A DNA stretch of 64,000 nucleotides, from the NCBI RefSeq assembly GCF_902170305.1, contig NZ_CABHWW010000008.1, forward strand, positions 155,866-219,865, read 5' to 3'. Below, piece by piece: positions 22,680 to 32,315 of this stretch (positions are counted from its first letter, which is position 1; every line of letters starts with the position of its first letter). The position numbers and the translations under genes were made by a program. Below the pieces are notes generated by a model. That model ran no database searches. It was not told the DNA's origin and was given only the letters and a program-made list of their open reading frames with translations. This DNA comes from Yersinia alsatica. Lineage in GTDB: Bacteria > Pseudomonadota > Gammaproteobacteria > Enterobacterales > Enterobacteriaceae.

Positions 22680-25148
22680 TTAGAAACGGTAATTCAAATC
22701 GAAAGCGAGCGAGAGGTCATGCTCACGAGCACCATCATAAGGGCGCTTGTCGTAGATAACGGACACACCAGTATCAACGACATCATTCCATTGGACACGT
22801 TGTCCATAACTTGCCGTAGTTACCAGACCATTACCGTAGTTTTTCTCCCAGTAGCCACCGACACCAAATTGCACTTGTTGGCTCCAGATTGTTTTATAAC
22901 GGCGATACATAATGTGATTCAGAGTGACCGCAGGAAGGTAGGTGAAATCCCGTTTTGGGTTGTAGTAAATCACGTCTTCTTTGGTGTTAGTGCTTGCAGC
23001 CAGACCAAGAGAGAAATCAGCAGTCAGATAAGGCCCAGTCCAAATACGCTGGCGACCATTGAGCTCATATTCCCAACGTTTGTTACCATCTGAATAATCT
23101 GACGGTGTCACATTGAATTCGAGATCACGGCGATCATCGGCTTTCCAGAGCACAAAAGCAGAAGCACTGTTGGCGTAAATATTGTTTTTCAACGCTCGCA
23201 ATGGCGTGTCTTTGGCCAGTCTTTCAACCTGACCACCAACCCGCCAATGGTCATTAAAATCATACCAAGTCGCTAACCGCGCCCCGGTTTTATTACCAAA
23301 ACCGTAGTTCTGGTTATTTATCTCGCCTTCGACCCATAGGTCACGAGAAGTCCATTCACCGCCTAAACGCATAACCCGGTTAATACCGGTCCCTTCTTCA
23401 AATTGCGCATTGTCATAGCTCCCACCACCAAACACCCGCCAATTATCCGCAATCGGTGGGCTATATAGCAGAGTTTCAATGCCATAGTCCTTGTTGCCAC
23501 TGACTGGACTGTTTGACGAAATGGTGCGGGTACCGGTCACACGCAGTTCATACATATTATGAACCTTACGCTGGCGGTCTAATTCTTGCGAGGGCACATC
23601 TTCTGGCGAGCGGGCAATCACGTCATCAGTGAGCAATTCCATTTGACGCCACTCCTGCAAGTCCATAGCAGTTTCAGCTTGCGCACGTTCCAAAATCAGA
23701 CTGCGTGGCTCTAATGACTCTACCGCTTTCAGCTCTTGTTCCGCTTTATGCGGCCAATCGCGAGCCAAATAGACACTGGCTAAGGCAATTCTTAAATCCT
23801 GATTAGCTGGCGCGGTGCTGGATAAATCTGTCAGTTTTTTCTGTGCCGCAGGCAGATCATTAAGTGCAATCAGAGATTGGATATACAACGTCTGCGCTTC
23901 AACCCAATCCACATTAGGCTCTTTACCACTTAAACCGTAAAGCCCTACCTGATACGGTGTTTGCTCACTATAGTTCTTAGCAAATTGATGCGCTCTATCC
24001 AGTTGTTCACTTTCATTCAGTGCGTAGTAAAGATCGTCAGCATCAATCACATCATCACTATTACGGAAAGTTTTGCCATCGGCGTAATACAGACTGGTCA
24101 GGATTGGCGCTGCTTTTTCTGGCATCCGGCGGTCGATATAAGCAGAAGCGGCCCAGCGACGAGCATAGTCCGGCATTTTGTAGCCTTCCGCTTCCATGGC
24201 TTCATAATCTTTAATTAATTCAGCCGTATTACGACGAACCAATAATGCGCCCAGCCGGTCAATTCGTGCTCGCTGATAGTCAGCCTGTGCTTCAGGAATT
24301 TTACTCCAGCGCGTTAACAAATCCTGATAGTCAGCAAGCGCTTGATCGGCGATATAAAAACGCTCGGTTTCACTGCGCGTTGGCAGCACCGCCATCCGAA
24401 CTTGCTCGGCGGCAGCATCTCGCTCCAACTGGCGATATTCTTCAGCCGATACTAGCTTCGGATTTTCACGAGCAAGTCGTAATGCCGGATCGGCAATACG
24501 GTTTCTTTGTAGAATCTCGAGGTGATTTTTTAATACTTCCTCAGACTCAGGAGCCAATCGCACCGCTTCACTTGAAGCCTGCAAGGCATCATAATTACGA
24601 TTAGTTGCGCGGTTCAGGTAAGACAAAGTCATATAGTTTTTGGCAGTAGGATCACGCTCGGTTAACTCTGTCGCTTGCTTCAGCGCCTCACCTCCGCGCC
24701 CAGAATCAGCCTGCGTCATGATCATGCCGGTGATAAGGTCGGGGTTAGTAGGGTCTTTCTTTAAACTGCTTTGCCACAAAGCCAGAGCTTGATCCCAACG
24801 TTTTTCGTTACGATACGCGCGTGCTGCTGAGGCCAAACCACGCGAGGAGATATTCATTGAAGAGTGATATCTTTCGTAGACGTCAATCACCTCCTGATCA
24901 CGCCCTGCCCAGCCTGCTATTTGTAGCCAGTCGTCTACCTGACCGCTATTAAGCGGCCCAGCTTTGGATTCTTTTTGTAAATAATCAAGGACCGGCGCGG
25001 TATTCCCAGCTCTAGCTTCAATGATTAATGAATCATACTGTGTATCTGCCAAAACAGGATTAACTGAAAGGCCGGAAATTAATAGCGCTAATAAAGTAAT
25101 TCTGTGCCGGTGCAACGGGCGCAGCAGTGTAGTAAATGCGTTATACAT
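22680..25148 (-). CDS. hmsH: HmsH/PgaA, outer-membrane exporter of poly-GlcNAc
   Basis: 822 residues from the ATG at 25148 (AAGGG site upstream); an in-frame extension to 25217 lacks signals. The signal peptide ends about LSVNPVLA/D. TPR-like helical repeats fill the periplasmic part to about residue 500, with many A..Y....W..AL-type helices. The C-terminal part is a beta-barrel with alternating aromatic strands ending in LSLAFDLNYRF. It secretes the deacetylated polymer. First gene of hmsHFRS, the biofilm and haemin-storage operon of Yersinia; 12 bases separate it from hmsF. Confidence 0.95.
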   Translation of the reverse strand: MYNAFTTLLRPLHRHRITLLALLISGLSVNPVLADTQYDSLIIEARAGNTAPVLDYLQKESKAGPLNSGQVDDWLQIAGWAGRDQEVIDVYERYHSSMNISSRGLASAARAYRNEKRWDQALALWQSSLKKDPTNPDLITGMIMTQADSGRGGEALKQATELTERDPTAKNYMTLSYLNRATNRNYDALQASSEAVRLAPESEEVLKNHLEILQRNRIADPALRLARENPKLVSAEEYRQLERDAAAEQVRMAVLPTRSETERFYIADQALADYQDLLTRWSKIPEAQADYQRARIDRLGALLVRRNTAELIKDYEAMEAEGYKMPDYARRWAASAYIDRRMPEKAAPILTSLYYADGKTFRNSDDVIDADDLYYALNESEQLDRAHQFAKNYSEQTPYQVGLYGLSGKEPNVDWVEAQTLYIQSLIALNDLPAAQKKLTDLSSTAPANQDLRIALASVYLARDWPHKAEQELKAVESLEPRSLILERAQAETAMDLQEWRQMELLTDDVIARSPEDVPSQELDRQRKVHNMYELRVTGTRTISSNSPVSGNKDYGIETLLYSPPIADNWRVFGGGSYDNAQFEEGTGINRVMRLGGEWTSRDLWVEGEINNQNYGFGNKTGARLATWYDFNDHWRVGGQVERLAKDTPLRALKNNIYANSASAFVLWKADDRRDLEFNVTPSDYSDGNKRWEYELNGRQRIWTGPYLTADFSLGLAASTNTKEDVIYYNPKRDFTYLPAVTLNHIMYRRYKTIWSQQVQFGVGGYWEKNYGNGLVTTASYGQRVQWNDVVDTGVSVIYDKRPYDGAREHDLSLAFDLNYRF

Positions 25149-25834
25149 TATATAACCCTTAAGCCAGCAACTTGTTTGATGATCAAGAAAAGCTACTTCG
25201 CAAACATCCATTTTCATTGTTGAATTATGATGAAATGAAGTCCTTTGAATGTATTACAGCATGTTACATAGGATAGTTGAAAGAAAATACTATTGTCGAA
25301 TTATTATAGAATATTGTTATTCCAGCGATTAATAGAGGTGAAAATGTGATATGGGCGTTATTCTGGATGCAACTAAGATTATTCTTAGTGGAAAATTCTT
25401 CAAAAAAGCGAAAAATAAAGACTAAATATTTTTACTAAGGCAATGCTGCGATACAGTATCCTGTGAAAAGACCGCACGATTTGGTTTTTGGGTTGTTTTA
25501 TGGAATTCTCTGCTACTTAGAATTTTGAATATCTAAAAGATTCTTTATATTTGGAGTCTGTAAAAAAACACCATTACTGGCTGAGTTAATTATCACTTCC
25601 GTTATAATAAAAAAATAAAACCGTACAAAATTAGACACTGCCGACAAAATTGATCCAAGCCAGAGGTTAAAACATTTTTCACCCTTAACCTTATATTTTA
25701 TATGTGTATTTTATATCTCTTTTTTCAGTCATCTTTCTTATTTATTGGTGAAGTAAATAGACCCCATTAAAAAATCACAGAGTCTATTTTCTTAAATGAG
25801 CTTAGCTCGCATAAGATGAGAAGTCGCACACAAC
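25149..25834. promoter_or_regulatory. hmsH upstream region
   Basis: About 690 AT-rich bases lie between the M24 peptidase gene and hmsH. No gene is visible. The hms promoter must be here. An eight-base inverted repeat AAATAGAC/GTCTATTT (25755-25799, 29-base loop) lies about 35 bases after the peptidase stop and may end that transcript. Confidence 0.4.
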
Positions 25835-27073
25835 TTAATTGAAATGCAGCAGATCGCGGTCTAGTTTACTCAAAAACTCAAAACCGTTATCGGTAATGAG
25901 TATCATATCTTCCAACATAATCGAGCCAATCCCGATACCATAATAAGGTGTCTCTAGGCTGAGTACCATTCCGGGACAAAAGGTTTCCGTTGCCAATGTG
26001 CTGACGAACGGAGCCTCTTCCAGCCCCAGAAATACACCATCGCCATGCCCAAGATGGCCGCGATTATAATGAGGCAAACCAGACTTTTTAATGACGTCCA
26101 TAGTGGCATCAAAGACATCTTTCAATTTCACGCCAGGAGCGACCATCGATAGCATATGCTCATGCCCGGTCCTGATAGTGTCGTATATCTGCTGTGTTAG
26201 CGTGTCTGGCTCACCCAGCACAAATGTCCGAGCAAGATCAGCGCCATAACCTGCAACATCCACCCCGCAATCAAACTTAATTAAATCGCCAAACTTTGCC
26301 GGCGTTTCATCAGCAAACATTTTAGGTGAGAAATTATCACCGATAGAAATAAGATTAAAACGAGCAAAATTCGTCGCCGGATGACTCATCACTGCAGCTT
26401 TAAATGCGGCGGTCAATTCTGCGGCGGTGCAACCTACACGGATATGCTTAATCGCGCTGGCAATACCATATTCAGTGATTTCAGCACTCTTACGTAAGTG
26501 TTTAATTTCCCAGGAGCTTTTAATCATTCTTATTTCATTAAACAGTGGCGTAGAATCAACGAGCTTTAGCCCCGGAGCCACTTGGTCTAAAACGCGTTTT
26601 CCCCCATTGGACATGACATGTAATTCAATCGCAATTTTCTTATCCAATACGCCTGCATTATCTAGAGCCAATTTGACTAAATTAAAAACCGCCTCGACCG
26701 GTGGGCCAATAGGGCGCTCACTCTTTTTCTGATGATTAAGTGGATTACGCGGATCATCAACATCAACCCAGACAGGGAAAGTTTTCAGCTCCATATTAGG
26801 CATATCGAAATGTGCGCTGGCAGCCTCAAATTCATTCATGATGATTTGCGAAGGAATACTCGCATCGCGAAACATAATCGCGACAGCTGCACCGGTATGG
26901 CGGAATGTGTACATAAAAAAGCTAGCGAACCCGGTGAGATAATAGAAATTATCACAGACAGTGACCACCAGAGCATCCAGCCCTTCCCGCTCCATAACCG
27001 CGCGAGCTTTATGACCCACTGCATCTAAATGGGCAATTTTTTCTTTATCCACTGAGTCTTTATTCACCAACAT
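25835..27073 (-). CDS. M24 family metallopeptidase (Xaa-Pro dipeptidase/creatinase type)
   Basis: 412 residues from the ATG at 27073. A GTG at 27082 with AGGG seven bases upstream, or a TTG at 27097, is also possible. An N-terminal creatinase-like domain (DALVVTVCDNFYYLTGFASF) is followed by the pita-bread catalytic domain with all five metal ligands: DCGVDVAGYGADLART (two Asp), GHLGHGDGVFLG (His), LSLETPYY (Glu) and SIMLEDMIL (Glu). It should hydrolyse an Xaa-Pro peptide or a related amide in the cytosol. It lies 58 bases after fhuF in the same direction, so it is probably in a Fur-controlled unit. Confidence 0.85.
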   Translation of the reverse strand: MLVNKDSVDKEKIAHLDAVGHKARAVMEREGLDALVVTVCDNFYYLTGFASFFMYTFRHTGAAVAIMFRDASIPSQIIMNEFEAASAHFDMPNMELKTFPVWVDVDDPRNPLNHQKKSERPIGPPVEAVFNLVKLALDNAGVLDKKIAIELHVMSNGGKRVLDQVAPGLKLVDSTPLFNEIRMIKSSWEIKHLRKSAEITEYGIASAIKHIRVGCTAAELTAAFKAAVMSHPATNFARFNLISIGDNFSPKMFADETPAKFGDLIKFDCGVDVAGYGADLARTFVLGEPDTLTQQIYDTIRTGHEHMLSMVAPGVKLKDVFDATMDVIKKSGLPHYNRGHLGHGDGVFLGLEEAPFVSTLATETFCPGMVLSLETPYYGIGIGSIMLEDMILITDNGFEFLSKLDRDLLHFN

Positions 27074-27131
27074 GTTATTCACCAATATGCCCTGCAAGGC
27101 TTACTTTTCTGTAAGCTGAATCATATACCGG

Positions 27132-27893
27132 TTATAGGCGAGATTCTAACGGGCAATCAAGGCAACTGCCGACACCGGGCAATTTGTTTCGTTGGCAACA
27201 AGTACGGCGTTCCATACCACCATTGCGTGGAATAACAGTGCGATAGAGAGGATTGTCCCGCCCGTCAGGCAGGCTTGAGGTGAGAAATAGGTTTTCGATA
27301 ATATCCTCATAGCCATCAATAGCCCCCAACTTAGTACCGAACTCGCGCAAGTACCAAAACATCAAATAGCCAATGTTATTCCATATTAACCGGATGTTTG
27401 CTTTGGGTTGGCGCTCTATTCTTCGCATAACAGGAATAATATGATGATCGAGCAATAAATAGAGCCGTTCCAGTAAAGAGGACGGTGATTTATCTAACCA
27501 ATGATGTTGATAGTAGATAGCTTCAGGCCGCCCTGTGGTATGAAACTTGATTCGGACTCTTTCCGGGCGAGTATCTATTGCTGTAGGCAATGCCAGCAGC
27601 AGCAAAATCATAGGTGGAATTAGCATACCGAAATACCACTGCCCCCACAGCGAGTGCAGAGCTTTATGATTCGGATTAAGTTCTGTGTCGCTGTAGTAGT
27701 GGCTTTCATACGTTTGCATCAATATTGGCAAACTATTCGACCACTGCTCTAGCGATATGCTTTCTTTGGGAACATCAGTAGCATCGACATAAAATGATTC
27801 AGAAAAGTGGACGAATGTGCGAGCAAACAAACTGGCGACTTCATCAGAAATCGCCGTTGTTAAAGGGTAAATTGCTTCAGCTGCATTCGACAC
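27132..27893 (-). CDS. fhuF: Siderophore-iron reductase FhuF family protein
   Basis: 253 residues, GTG start with GGAG eight bases upstream. The C-terminus has RRTCCQRNKLPGVGSCLDC, the CCx10CxxC motif that binds the unusual 2Fe-2S cluster of FhuF. The middle part carries HKALHSLWGQWYFGMLIPP, as in the family. FhuF reduces ferric hydroxamate-type siderophores in the cytosol to release iron. A Fur box lies 47 bases upstream. It is followed by the M24 peptidase gene. Confidence 0.9.
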   Translation of the reverse strand: MSNAAEAIYPLTTAISDEVASLFARTFVHFSESFYVDATDVPKESISLEQWSNSLPILMQTYESHYYSDTELNPNHKALHSLWGQWYFGMLIPPMILLLLALPTAIDTRPERVRIKFHTTGRPEAIYYQHHWLDKSPSSLLERLYLLLDHHIIPVMRRIERQPKANIRLIWNNIGYLMFWYLREFGTKLGAIDGYEDIIENLFLTSSLPDGRDNPLYRTVIPRNGGMERRTCCQRNKLPGVGSCLDCPLESRL

Positions 27894-27939
27894 AATCCAT
27901 ACTCCACGAATCTATATGGATTATATTATTACACTCAGT

Positions 27940-27958
27940 GATAATGATTATCAATGAG
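27940..27958 (-). promoter_or_regulatory. Fur box upstream of fhuF
   Basis: The sequence GATAATGATTATCAATGAG matches the 19-base Fur consensus at 14 positions, including the full left half GATAATGAT. It lies 47 bases before the fhuF GTG. Confidence 0.78.
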
Positions 27959-28043
27959 GTTAGTTAATAATTCTCAACAGTATTAAAGGGTAGAGTTATG
28001 ATTCCAATAATAGGCAATCGCCATATCAACATATGGCTATATA

Positions 28044-28676
28044 TTAATCAATCGCATAATTGACTGACATAACTCCCTTTTTCTCAGAAATAGACAGCAC
28101 GGTAACTTTACCTAACACTTGCAATGAGCTGACATGAGTGCCGCCGCAAGCATAAGCCGGCAACTCGCCAAAACCGACCGCACGAAAATCTCCCTGTACT
28201 GAAATTTTTCTTGGCAAATCCTGGCGAGTAAATTCATCTAAAGCTAACTGAATAGCATTAATATCAATGGGCTGCAGAGCTTCGGCTCGCTTAAACGACA
28301 CCCGCCCTTCTCCCGGCCAATGATGCGCTTTCACCGGTAGCCAGCCATAGGTTTCGCCAATATTGCCAATCAGATGCCCTGCTGAATGCATCCGCGTATT
28401 TAGGAAACGGCGCTCACTGTCGACACGGGCCTGATGACATCCCAATGCTATAGGCGTTTCCAGATAATGGATTAATTGCTCTTGCTGCTGAACCACACGA
28501 ATGACCCGACTATCCCCTATGTAGCCGGTATCTGATGGCTGCCCACCACCTTGTGGATGAAAAATAGTTGCTGACAATATGACGGCAAACTGCCCACCAT
28601 CAGGTGTACAGCTCAAAACATCAACCTGCGTAGCCAGCATATCGTTCTCAAAAAATAGACGGGTTGTCATACTCAT
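28044..28676 (-). CDS. Alanyl-tRNA editing protein AlaX
   Basis: 210 residues. It is the free-standing counterpart of the AlaRS editing domain and hydrolyses Ser- or Gly-tRNA(Ala) in the cytosol. The N-terminal barrel has FHPQGGGQPSDTG. The metal site is given by MHSAGHLIG (HxxxH, about 97-101) and ACGGTHVSSL (Cys and His near 180). These four zinc ligands are the AlaX signature. The start used is the ATG at 28676; a second ATG follows two codons later. It is divergent from the LysR gene, 83 bases away. A short hairpin GCCATAT/ATATGGC lies after its stop (28020-28037). Confidence 0.88.
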   Translation of the reverse strand: MSMTTRLFFENDMLATQVDVLSCTPDGGQFAVILSATIFHPQGGGQPSDTGYIGDSRVIRVVQQQEQLIHYLETPIALGCHQARVDSERRFLNTRMHSAGHLIGNIGETYGWLPVKAHHWPGEGRVSFKRAEALQPIDINAIQLALDEFTRQDLPRKISVQGDFRAVGFGELPAYACGGTHVSSLQVLGKVTVLSISEKKGVMSVNYAID

Positions 28677-28759
28677 TATCCTTTTATCATTTCCATTATG
28701 ATTATATTGATGTCAATCTAGTGTGATAATCCGTCACATCTTCAAAGGACTATTGCGCT

Positions 28760-29692
28760 GTGAGCACAAATCTCCCGCTGTCTCTGCTCAGTGAAATGGC
28801 TATTTTTGTGAAAGTGGTCGAAACCGGCAGCTTTTCAGCTGTTGCTCGTCAACTCGGCGTTTCACCTTCAGCCATTAGCCGCAGTGTCAGCCGACTTGAG
28901 AAAGCACTGACAACCCGGTTACTGCAACGGACAACTCGGAAATTGCGGCTGAGTGACAGTGGTGAAGAGGTCTTCACGCGCTGTAATGCGATGCTCAACG
29001 CCGCCAACTCGGTAATGGAAGTTAGTGGTCAGTATAATCAAGAGCCAGAAGGCCTTATCCGCATCAGCGTGCCGAAGGCCGTGGGACGTTTTGTCATTCA
29101 TCCTTATATACCTGAGTTTTTACGCCGCTACAGCAAGATAGATGTGCAGTTAATATTAGATGACCGCTACGTTGACTTAATTGATGAACATATAGATTTA
29201 GCGATTCGAATTACCAACCAGCCGCCGCCGGGGATGGTTGGACGGCAATTAATGGATATTGAACATTTATTGTGCGCCACACCAGAATATCTCGCTACCT
29301 ATGGAGCACCGCTACATCCCCACGATTTGGCCCATCACAGCTGTATTTATCTGGGAGAAACACCGGGAGATGCACGCTGGAAATTCCGGCAAGGTAGCAA
29401 AGCGGTTACAGTGGCAGTGCAAGGCCGCTATGCAGCGAACCACACCGGGGTTAGGTTGGATGCGGTATTACAACATATTGGTATCGGCAGTTTGCCTTAT
29501 TTTACCGCCAGAGCAGCGTTGCAGCAGGGGCTAATCGTGCAGGTATTACCAGAGTGGCGATTTATCAGTTCATACAGTGGCGGTTTATGGCTTCTCTATC
29601 CACCGACGCGCTATTTACCCGCCAAATTGCGGGTGTTTATCGATTATATTGTCAGTTGTTTACGCAATGAACCCAACTTACCGCCTCGCTAG
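28760..29692 (+). CDS. LysR-type transcriptional regulator
   Basis: 310 residues, GTG start with AAAGGA upstream. The winged helix-turn-helix lies at about 15-70 (TGSFSAVARQLGVSPSAISRS). The effector domain includes GLIRISVPKAVGRF and DLAIRITNQPPPGMVGRQL, typical of the PerR/CrgA-like group of LysR proteins that often control nearby divergent genes. The divergent neighbour is alaX. No ligand can be assigned. Confidence 0.88.
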   Translation: MSTNLPLSLLSEMAIFVKVVETGSFSAVARQLGVSPSAISRSVSRLEKALTTRLLQRTTRKLRLSDSGEEVFTRCNAMLNAANSVMEVSGQYNQEPEGLIRISVPKAVGRFVIHPYIPEFLRRYSKIDVQLILDDRYVDLIDEHIDLAIRITNQPPPGMVGRQLMDIEHLLCATPEYLATYGAPLHPHDLAHHSCIYLGETPGDARWKFRQGSKAVTVAVQGRYAANHTGVRLDAVLQHIGIGSLPYFTARAALQQGLIVQVLPEWRFISSYSGGLWLLYPPTRYLPAKLRVFIDYIVSCLRNEPNLPPR

Positions 29693-29755
29693 CTAGAGGG
29701 TTATTTTATCGAGCGCTAAAAATCGCGAGGCAGCAAGTTATGGGCAACGCTATAA

Positions 29756-30625
29756 TTATGGTTTTTTCGCCAATAGCGTCGCAAAGCGCAGCTTTATTCG
29801 GTTGCCTTGAGCATCGGTCTTATGTAATTGACCAACGTCTTCGTTGTATTTAATGATATCCCAGTCTTTATAATACTGACTCAGTTCACCTGATTTTAAT
29901 GTGAAGGAGAAAGGCACGGTACAAGGGAAGTCATCGGTCGACATGGCGGAGATGATCAGGTTGTAGCCGCCGGGCAAAGTACACTCCTGCATATTATTGA
30001 TAATATATGGAATTCTTTCCGGCTGTAGGAACATCAACACCACAGTCGAGAGAATAAAATCATAACGATTATCTAAACTCGCTTCATTGATGTTGTAAGT
30101 ATTGGCAGTAATATTTTGCAGTTCTTCTTGTGCAATAATCTGCTGTAAATTGCTGATGCTATCGCCATTTTTATCTACGGCGGTGACATCAAAACCTAAT
30201 AAGTTCAGATACAGTGAATTACGCCCAGAACCACAGCCTAAATCCAGAGCTTTCCCCGGTTTAACGGTTTTCACTGCGGCAATCACTTCAGAATGTGTCG
30301 GCGTTAAATTGTATTTCTTATGGTAAAAATCTTCCGGAGTGCAATAAAAACTGAGTTGGCATTGCAGGTCATCTGAACAACCCGCAATACGATGCCAGAC
30401 TTGCGGCTCAATAAACGGCGGTTGATGCTCACCAGAGAATGAATGCCTTTCCAAGGTATTGCCCGCCTCGTCAAGGATCAGAAAATCCATTTCGCCACTC
30501 AGAATGGTCAGTTTGGCCCAAGTTCCTGCTTTAGTATTATGCTTTTCGCGAAACATCGCTGGCACGCCAGCACTGTTCCAGACAGGCAATTGTTTATAAC
30601 AAAGTAGCTCTGATCTATTTTCCAT
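29756..30625 (-). CDS. tehB: Tellurite/chalcogenite methyltransferase TehB, long form
   Basis: 289 residues from the ATG at 30625, with GTGAGGAA nine bases upstream. Residues 1-95 form a cupin-like domain (DUF1971 type, with [20 protein letters not shown]). The rest is the SAM-dependent methyltransferase with [19 protein letters not shown] in motif I, then [17 protein letters not shown] and [20 protein letters not shown], which closely matches E. coli TehB (197 residues). The two-domain form is like the Haemophilus influenzae protein. TehB detoxifies tellurite and selenite by methylation. No tehA is next to it. Confidence 0.9.
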   Translation of the reverse strand: MENRSELLCYKQLPVWNSAGVPAMFREKHNTKAGTWAKLTILSGEMDFLILDEAGNTLERHSFSGEHQPPFIEPQVWHRIAGCSDDLQCQLSFYCTPEDFYHKKYNLTPTHSEVIAAVKTVKPGKALDLGCGSGRNSLYLNLLGFDVTAVDKNGDSISNLQQIIAQEELQNITANTYNINEASLDNRYDFILSTVVLMFLQPERIPYIINNMQECTLPGGYNLIISAMSTDDFPCTVPFSFTLKSGELSQYYKDWDIIKYNEDVGQLHKTDAQGNRIKLRFATLLAKKP

Positions 30626-30794
30626 GCTGATATTCCTCACATAACTTAAAGATGCATTTAATATGCAACATATAATACAGCATTAATGTGACCAAATGAA
30701 GTGGCGAAGTCCCACAAACAAGCAAGGCGCTATGGCATTGCGTATTTTACCATCACCACTGCTAGCGGCTAATAATCAACCGACTGGCACTATG

Positions 30795-31112
30795 CTACTG
30801 AGATGTTTTCGGTTTCGCCGTTTTTAAACTTTCAATGTGATCGGCCAACTTTTGAATATCATCGTCAGTCAGATGAGCTTTAGCTTTGTTACCTCGGCCA
30901 ACAATTTTACCATCGCGTCGAGCAGTCAGCCCGTCAACAATTTCATCGTGAGACAGTGATATCAAGGGCGGTGCTTTATCCAAACCTTTGCGGTCAGCCA
31001 TACGCCCGTGGCAGCTTGAGCAAGTCTGTTTGTAGATATGTTCGCCGTCAGTTGTGGCCTGAGTGGTTGCGCTGAACATCACCGCACTCATAGCCACCAG
31101 CAATACTTTCAT
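30795..31112 (-). CDS. Small c-type cytochrome of the Fet/Flp iron locus
   Basis: 105 residues from the ATG at 31112, which overlaps the preceding stop (TAATG). A signal peptide MKVLLVAMSAVMFSATTQA precedes one haem-binding motif, CSSCH, and the segment APPLISLSHDEIVDGLTARR. The distal methionine ligand is unclear, because the usual M in the C-terminal half is missing. It is a periplasmic electron carrier, last gene of the iron locus. It may accept or donate electrons during iron reduction or oxidation for FetM. Confidence 0.85.
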   Translation of the reverse strand: MKVLLVAMSAVMFSATTQATTDGEHIYKQTCSSCHGRMADRKGLDKAPPLISLSHDEIVDGLTARRDGKIVGRGNKAKAHLTDDDIQKLADHIESLKTAKPKTSQ

Positions 31113-31609
31113 TACGCCCCCGCGGCCCATTGTTGGAACAACGTCGCGAGATCTTTTTCATTACGCGCACCTTGATGCAATTGCGTTACCTTGCCATTAC
31201 GGTCAATCATAAACGAGGTTGGTGTACCAATGACTTGATAGCGCTCCTGCGTGATACCCAATTGATCCCGAATCACGGGATAACTGATATTACGCTGGGC
31301 TAATACCGGATTAATATCCACCTGTTCAGGATCAGTATTAATGGCAACCACCACGATATCATTTTGGTATTCCTGACTCAGCTTATCTAAAGCTGCCATC
31401 TCAGCCAGACAACCACCACAGCTTGCTGACCAGAAATTGAGATATACCTGCTTGCCTTTCCATTTATCGAGTGCAACCGGTTTACCTTGCAGGTCATAAG
31501 CCGCCAATTGAGGGGCAACCTCACCCACGGCGACTTCCTCTTGTTTACAGGCACTGAGTAACAACAGTAAGCCGCACAACCCGGCTACTTTTAATCGATT
31601 ACGCCACAT
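31112..31609 (-). CDS. TlpA-like thiol:disulfide lipoprotein
   Basis: 165 residues from the ATG at 31609 (GAGAG upstream); an ATG six codons earlier lacks a ribosome site. A lipobox LLSAC at about 20-24 predicts a lipoprotein. The thioredoxin-like fold has VYLNFWSASCGGCLAEM with a CGGC active site, VVAINTDPEQVD and VIGTPTSFMIDRNGKV with the cis-proline. It reduces or oxidises periplasmic thiols. Campylobacter carries thioredoxin-like genes at the same place after p19 and the FtsX/ABC genes. It overlaps the ABC ATPase gene by 11 bases. Confidence 0.88.
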   Translation of the reverse strand: MWRNRLKVAGLCGLLLLLSACKQEEVAVGEVAPQLAAYDLQGKPVALDKWKGKQVYLNFWSASCGGCLAEMAALDKLSQEYQNDIVVVAINTDPEQVDINPVLAQRNISYPVIRDQLGITQERYQVIGTPTSFMIDRNGKVTQLHQGARNEKDLATLFQQWAAGA

Positions 31610-32312
31610 GATGACGACTCTCTTCATTAAGATATTTACCGTGCTGAAGCCGAATTATCCGGTCAGCAACACAGCCTAAATCTGGATTGTGGGTAACCAT
31701 AACAATCGTTCTGCCCTGACGGTGAATGTGGTTTAGCAAGTCCAAAACCCGCTGTTCATTCTCTTCATCAAGATTACCCGTAGGTTCATCAGCAAATATG
31801 ATGGGAGGTTGATTGACCAGAGCCCGAGCAATACAGACTCGTTGCTGCTCACCACCGGAAAGCTGGCTGGGTAAATGGCCCATACGGGGTGTCATCCCAA
31901 CTTGTTCTAATACCTGCCGAGCGGCATCTTCATCCACCACACTGTGGTAATGCTGCGCCAGCATGATATTTTCTAGTGCGGTTAGATAAGGAATAAGGTG
32001 GAATTGTTGAAAAACCAAGCCTATCTTGTCCGCCCTAAACTTTCTGCGGCCTTCTTCATCCAGACCCGCAGCATCAATGCCATCAAGCAGCACTTGCCCC
32101 TCACTGACCGTGTCCAGACAGGTCAGGATGTTCATCAATGTGGTTTTACCCGAGCCCGAGGCTCCCATGATGGCGACAAACTCACCACGATTAATGCGTA
32201 TATTGATGTCATCAAGTGCCGTCACCTGCCCAAAACGCTTATATAAGTGCCGGGTTTCAATCACCGCATCTGCGGCGTATTCAGGTTTCACCCGTGTTAG
32301 TGGCGATGTCAT
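31599..32312 (-). CDS. ABC transporter ATP-binding protein (MacB/LolD type) of the Fet/Flp locus
   Basis: 237 residues with Walker A GASGSGKTT near 50, Q-loop VFQQFHLIP, signature LSGGEQQR, Walker B IIFADEPTGNLD and the switch histidine in MVTHNPDLG. It belongs to the group that energises FtsX/MacB-type permeases from the cytosol. It follows two such permease genes, three bases after the second, and would form one complex with them. Its cargo is unknown; in this locus it supports iron uptake rather than lipoprotein release. Confidence 0.92.
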   Translation of the reverse strand: MTSPLTRVKPEYAADAVIETRHLYKRFGQVTALDDINIRINRGEFVAIMGASGSGKTTLMNILTCLDTVSEGQVLLDGIDAAGLDEEGRRKFRADKIGLVFQQFHLIPYLTALENIMLAQHYHSVVDEDAARQVLEQVGMTPRMGHLPSQLSGGEQQRVCIARALVNQPPIIFADEPTGNLDEENEQRVLDLLNHIHRQGRTIVMVTHNPDLGCVADRIIRLQHGKYLNEESRHHVA

Positions 32313-32315
32313 TTG

